This document shows, one piece after another, positions 61,595 to 64,000 of a stretch of DNA of 64,000 nucleotides. Position 1 is the stretch's first letter. Each line of letters begins with the position of its first letter. The stretch covers positions 1 through 64,000 of the forward strand of contig CAZBAL010000005.1 of assembly GCA_964489735.1 (NCBI GenBank). Reading direction: 5' to 3'. The notes under the pieces are model-generated. The model was not told the origin of the DNA and made no database searches. It saw nothing but the letters and a program-made list of their open reading frames with translations. A program made the translations under genes and the position numbers. This DNA is from Andreesenia sp964489735 (GTDB taxonomy: Bacteria > Bacillota > Clostridia > Tissierellales > Gottschalkiaceae).

Positions 61595-64000
61595 TTATTT
61601 AAAATAAGATTGTAAATCTCTATATTCTACATTTTCTTCACTGTCTTTAACTTCTAATGCTTTTATGAAAAGTGCGGCCGTGTCTATACTAGTAAATATA
61701 GGTATCTTATGCTCTGCTGCTTTTCTTCTAAGCTTAAATCCTCTTCTTCTCTTGTCATTACCTCTTGTAGGAGTATTTAATATGACCTTGATCTCATCAG
61801 AAGCTATTTTTGCACCTATGTCTTCTGGTTTGATAGGTTCACACTCAATTCCATTATCTTGTAGGAATTTGCTTGTACCCATTGAACCGTAAAGCTTAAA
61901 TCCTCTATCATAGTACTGTTTTATAGTGGATAATGAATCTTCTTTATCTACATCTTTTATTGAAACGTACATAGCGCCAGATTTTGGCATCTGAATATTC
62001 GTAGCTTTAAATGCCTTGAATACCGCTTTTTCAAATTCGCTGTCCATTCCCAGTACTTCTCCAGTTGATTTCATCTCAGGTCCTAGATATATGTCTACAT
62101 CTCCAAGTTTCTCAGTTGAGAACACTGGTATCTTTATAGCGTAGAAATCTCTAGGTGGGATAAGTCCCACTCCATAATCCATCTCTGAAAGTTTCTTTCC
62201 TAACATTATTTCAACAGCTATTTTAACCATTGGAGTACCTGTTATCTTAGAAAGTATAGGTACTGTCCTTGATGCTCTTGGGTTAACTTCGATTACATAT
62301 ATTTCTTCTCCATCATATACATACTGAATATTGATTAATCCCTTTGTATCAAGTTCTGTAGCTATGCTCTTAGTGTATTCATAAAGCTTATCTTTTACTT
62401 CCTGACTAAGAGTTATAGTAGGATAAACAGTTATACTATCTCCCGAGTGTACCCCTGTTCTCTCTATATGCTCCATTATTCCAGGTATTAATATCTCCTC
62501 ACCGTCACAAACAGCATCGACTTCTATCTCAGTTCCTTTTACGTATTTATCTATTAGAACTGGATGACTCTTAGATGCTGAAACAGCTTCAGTCATATAT
62601 GTTTTCAGCACTTCATCATCATATACTACCTGCATAGCTCTTCCTCCGATTACATATGAAGGTCTAACTATTACCGGATAGCCTAGTCTATTTGCTGTCT
62701 CTAATGCTTCTTCCAGATTTGTAACACCATTTCCTGCTGGTGATGGTACATTCAGTTTAGCTAAAAGCTGTCCGAATTTCTCTCTGTTTTCTGCTAAATC
62801 TATTGAATCATAAGATGTACCTAATATGTTGATACCTCTCTTATGAAGTTTTTCTGCAAGGTTTATAGAAGTCTGTCCACCGAACTGAACAACAACACCT
62901 TTAGGCTGTTCTTTTTCTATGATACTCATAACATCTTCTATATAAAGTGATTCAAAATAAAGTTTATCTGAAGTATCAAAGTCTGTACTAACTGTTTCAG
63001 GATTGTTGTTGATTATTATAGACTCATATCCTGCTTCATTTATTGCCCAAACTCCATGAACACAGCAGTAGTCGAATTCAACACCCTGTCCTATTCTTAT
63101 CGGTCCAGATCCTAAAACTATTACGCTTTCTTTGTCTGTTATTTCATTTTCATCTTCTTTTTCATAAGAAGAGTAGTAATATGGCGTCTGTGCATCGAAT
63201 TCTCCTGCACATGTATCCACCATCTTATAAGATGGTTTGAATCCATATTCTTTTCTAAGTGCTGTTATCTCTTTAGTCTCTATGCCTTTTAGGATACCGA
63301 TATCTTTATCAGCTATTCCCATCTGCTTAGCTGCAAGCATAAGTTCTGGTGTAAGCACTTCATTTCTAACTTTTTCTTCCATAAGAACAATGTTTTTTAT
63401 TCCATTCAAGAACAGCTTATCTATAGTTGTCATTTCATATATCTCGTCTACAGAAACACCTTGTCTTATAGCCTGAGCTATTGCGAACATTCTCTCATCA
63501 TCACATTTCGAGATTTTTTCCATAAGCTCATCATTCGTAAGACCTTTCACAGTGTCAAGTCTCATTCCCTGATTCTTGCTCTCAAGAGATGTAAGGGCTT
63601 TCATCATTGCAGATTCAAAAGTTCTTCCAATTGACATTACCTCTCCTGTTGCCTTCATCTGTGTTCCAAGCTTTCTAGCAGCTCCTGCAAACTTATCAAA
63701 TGCCCATTTAGGGAACTTTATAACAGTATAGTCTATTGATGGTTCAAAATATGCTGACGATGTCTTTGTAACATAGTTCTTAAGTTCATCAAGTGTATAT
63801 CCTATTGCTATTTTAGATGCGATCTTAGCTATAGGGTATCCTGCAGCTTTAGATGCCAATGCTGACGAACGGCTAACTCTAGGGTTTACTTCGATTACTA
63901 TATAGTTATCTGTCTTATAGTCAAGCGCGTACTGAACATTACATCCACCCTCTAAATCAAGGCTGTCCAAAATTTTCAGTGCAGATGTTTTAAGCATGCT
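61595..64000 (-). CDS. carB: carbamoyl-phosphate synthase large subunit (partial, N-terminus off the right edge)
   Basis: CarB makes carbamoyl phosphate for pyrimidine and arginine synthesis. The visible 800 residues cover the end of the first ATP-grasp domain (VIEVNPRVSRSSALASKAAGYP), the oligomerisation domain, the second ATP-grasp domain (VLGSGPIRIGQGVEFDYCCV, then IEVNPRASRTVPILSK) and the C-terminal regulatory MGS-like domain. The full protein should be near 1070 residues. carA is expected beyond the edge. It lies 46 kb from pyrB, and its terminator is disrupted by the ISL3 element. Confidence 0.96.
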   Translation of the reverse strand, partial: SMLKTSALKILDSLDLEGGCNVQYALDYKTDNYIVIEVNPRVSRSSALASKAAGYPIAKIASKIAIGYTLDELKNYVTKTSSAYFEPSIDYTVIKFPKWAFDKFAGAARKLGTQMKATGEVMSIGRTFESAMMKALTSLESKNQGMRLDTVKGLTNDELMEKISKCDDERMFAIAQAIRQGVSVDEIYEMTTIDKLFLNGIKNIVLMEEKVRNEVLTPELMLAAKQMGIADKDIGILKGIETKEITALRKEYGFKPSYKMVDTCAGEFDAQTPYYYSSYEKEDENEITDKESVIVLGSGPIRIGQGVEFDYCCVHGVWAINEAGYESIIINNNPETVSTDFDTSDKLYFESLYIEDVMSIIEKEQPKGVVVQFGGQTSINLAEKLHKRGINILGTSYDSIDLAENREKFGQLLAKLNVPSPAGNGVTNLEEALETANRLGYPVIVRPSYVIGGRAMQVVYDDEVLKTYMTEAVSASKSHPVLIDKYVKGTEIEVDAVCDGEEILIPGIMEHIERTGVHSGDSITVYPTITLSQEVKDKLYEYTKSIATELDTKGLINIQYVYDGEEIYVIEVNPRASRTVPILSKITGTPMVKIAVEIMLGKKLSEMDYGVGLIPPRDFYAIKIPVFSTEKLGDVDIYLGPEMKSTGEVLGMDSEFEKAVFKAFKATNIQMPKSGAMYVSIKDVDKEDSLSTIKQYYDRGFKLYGSMGTSKFLQDNGIECEPIKPEDIGAKIASDEIKVILNTPTRGNDKRRRGFKLRRKAAEHKIPIFTSIDTAALFIKALEVKDSEENVEYRDLQSYFK

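Overview
The window is AT-rich chromosomal DNA from a low-GC Gram-positive anaerobe. Strong GGAGG-type ribosome sites, TTG and GTG starts, PyrR-type attenuation, a class B aspartate transcarbamylase (pyrB plus pyrI), an S-layer-homology protein and a type I-B CRISPR system with a Clostridioides-like repeat end point to Clostridia, probably the Peptostreptococcaceae or relatives. That placement is inference from gene content. No rRNA or tRNA gene was seen. Almost everything lies on the minus strand.

Region by region: 1-8942 is a type I-B (Cst1/Cst2, 'Tneap'-like) CRISPR-Cas locus in the order cas6-cas8-cas7-cas5-cas3-cas4-cas1-cas2, then leader and the first two repeats of an array that runs off the left edge. 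Divergent from cas6 is a short, apparently unannotated RNA gene (about 8817-8942). It starts with a degenerate CRISPR repeat, continues with a spacer-like sequence and ends in an intrinsic terminator. The spacer-like part matches the cas6 promoter at 19 of its first 21 positions, next to a CCT PAM. This is the layout of a CreR/CreA-type guide by which Cascade would repress its own operon, and it is the main discovery of the window. A scaffold gap follows at 9489-9588; its two sides share an exact 55-base duplication, so it is probably an assembly artefact.

9672-15649 is a pyrimidine operon (pyrBICFKDE) behind a PyrR-type attenuator. 15831-21374 is a 2-aminoethylphosphonate uptake and degradation unit (ABC ATPase, permease split by one in-frame TAA, binding lipoprotein, fused PhnW-PhnX). 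21542-24261 is metNIQ. Next come a CstA-type carrier and a lipoprotein with an HExxH motif. A cluster of C_GCAxxG_C_C protein, ArsS-like radical SAM enzyme, Fe-S protein and TVP38 protein follows. Its usual partners (TIGR04282 and TIGR04283 transferases and a second TVP38 protein) sit 15 kb away at 45.5-47.8 kb.

31-41 kb holds a FeoA-FeoB fusion, sbcCD and ppsA with a 26-base perfect palindrome on its promoter. 41-59.9 kb holds a VanY-SLH protein, metY, a degenerate APH-fold protein, the two transferases, HtrA, a lipoprotein, a methyltransferase, a uracil-glycosylase-like protein, an ACT-DUF1801 fusion, a CNNM/CorC protein, a YkvI-type carrier, a two-component system and panBC. The right end carries an intact ISL3-family element (60017-61535, 8-base target duplication) inserted into the terminator hairpin of carB, which runs off the right edge.
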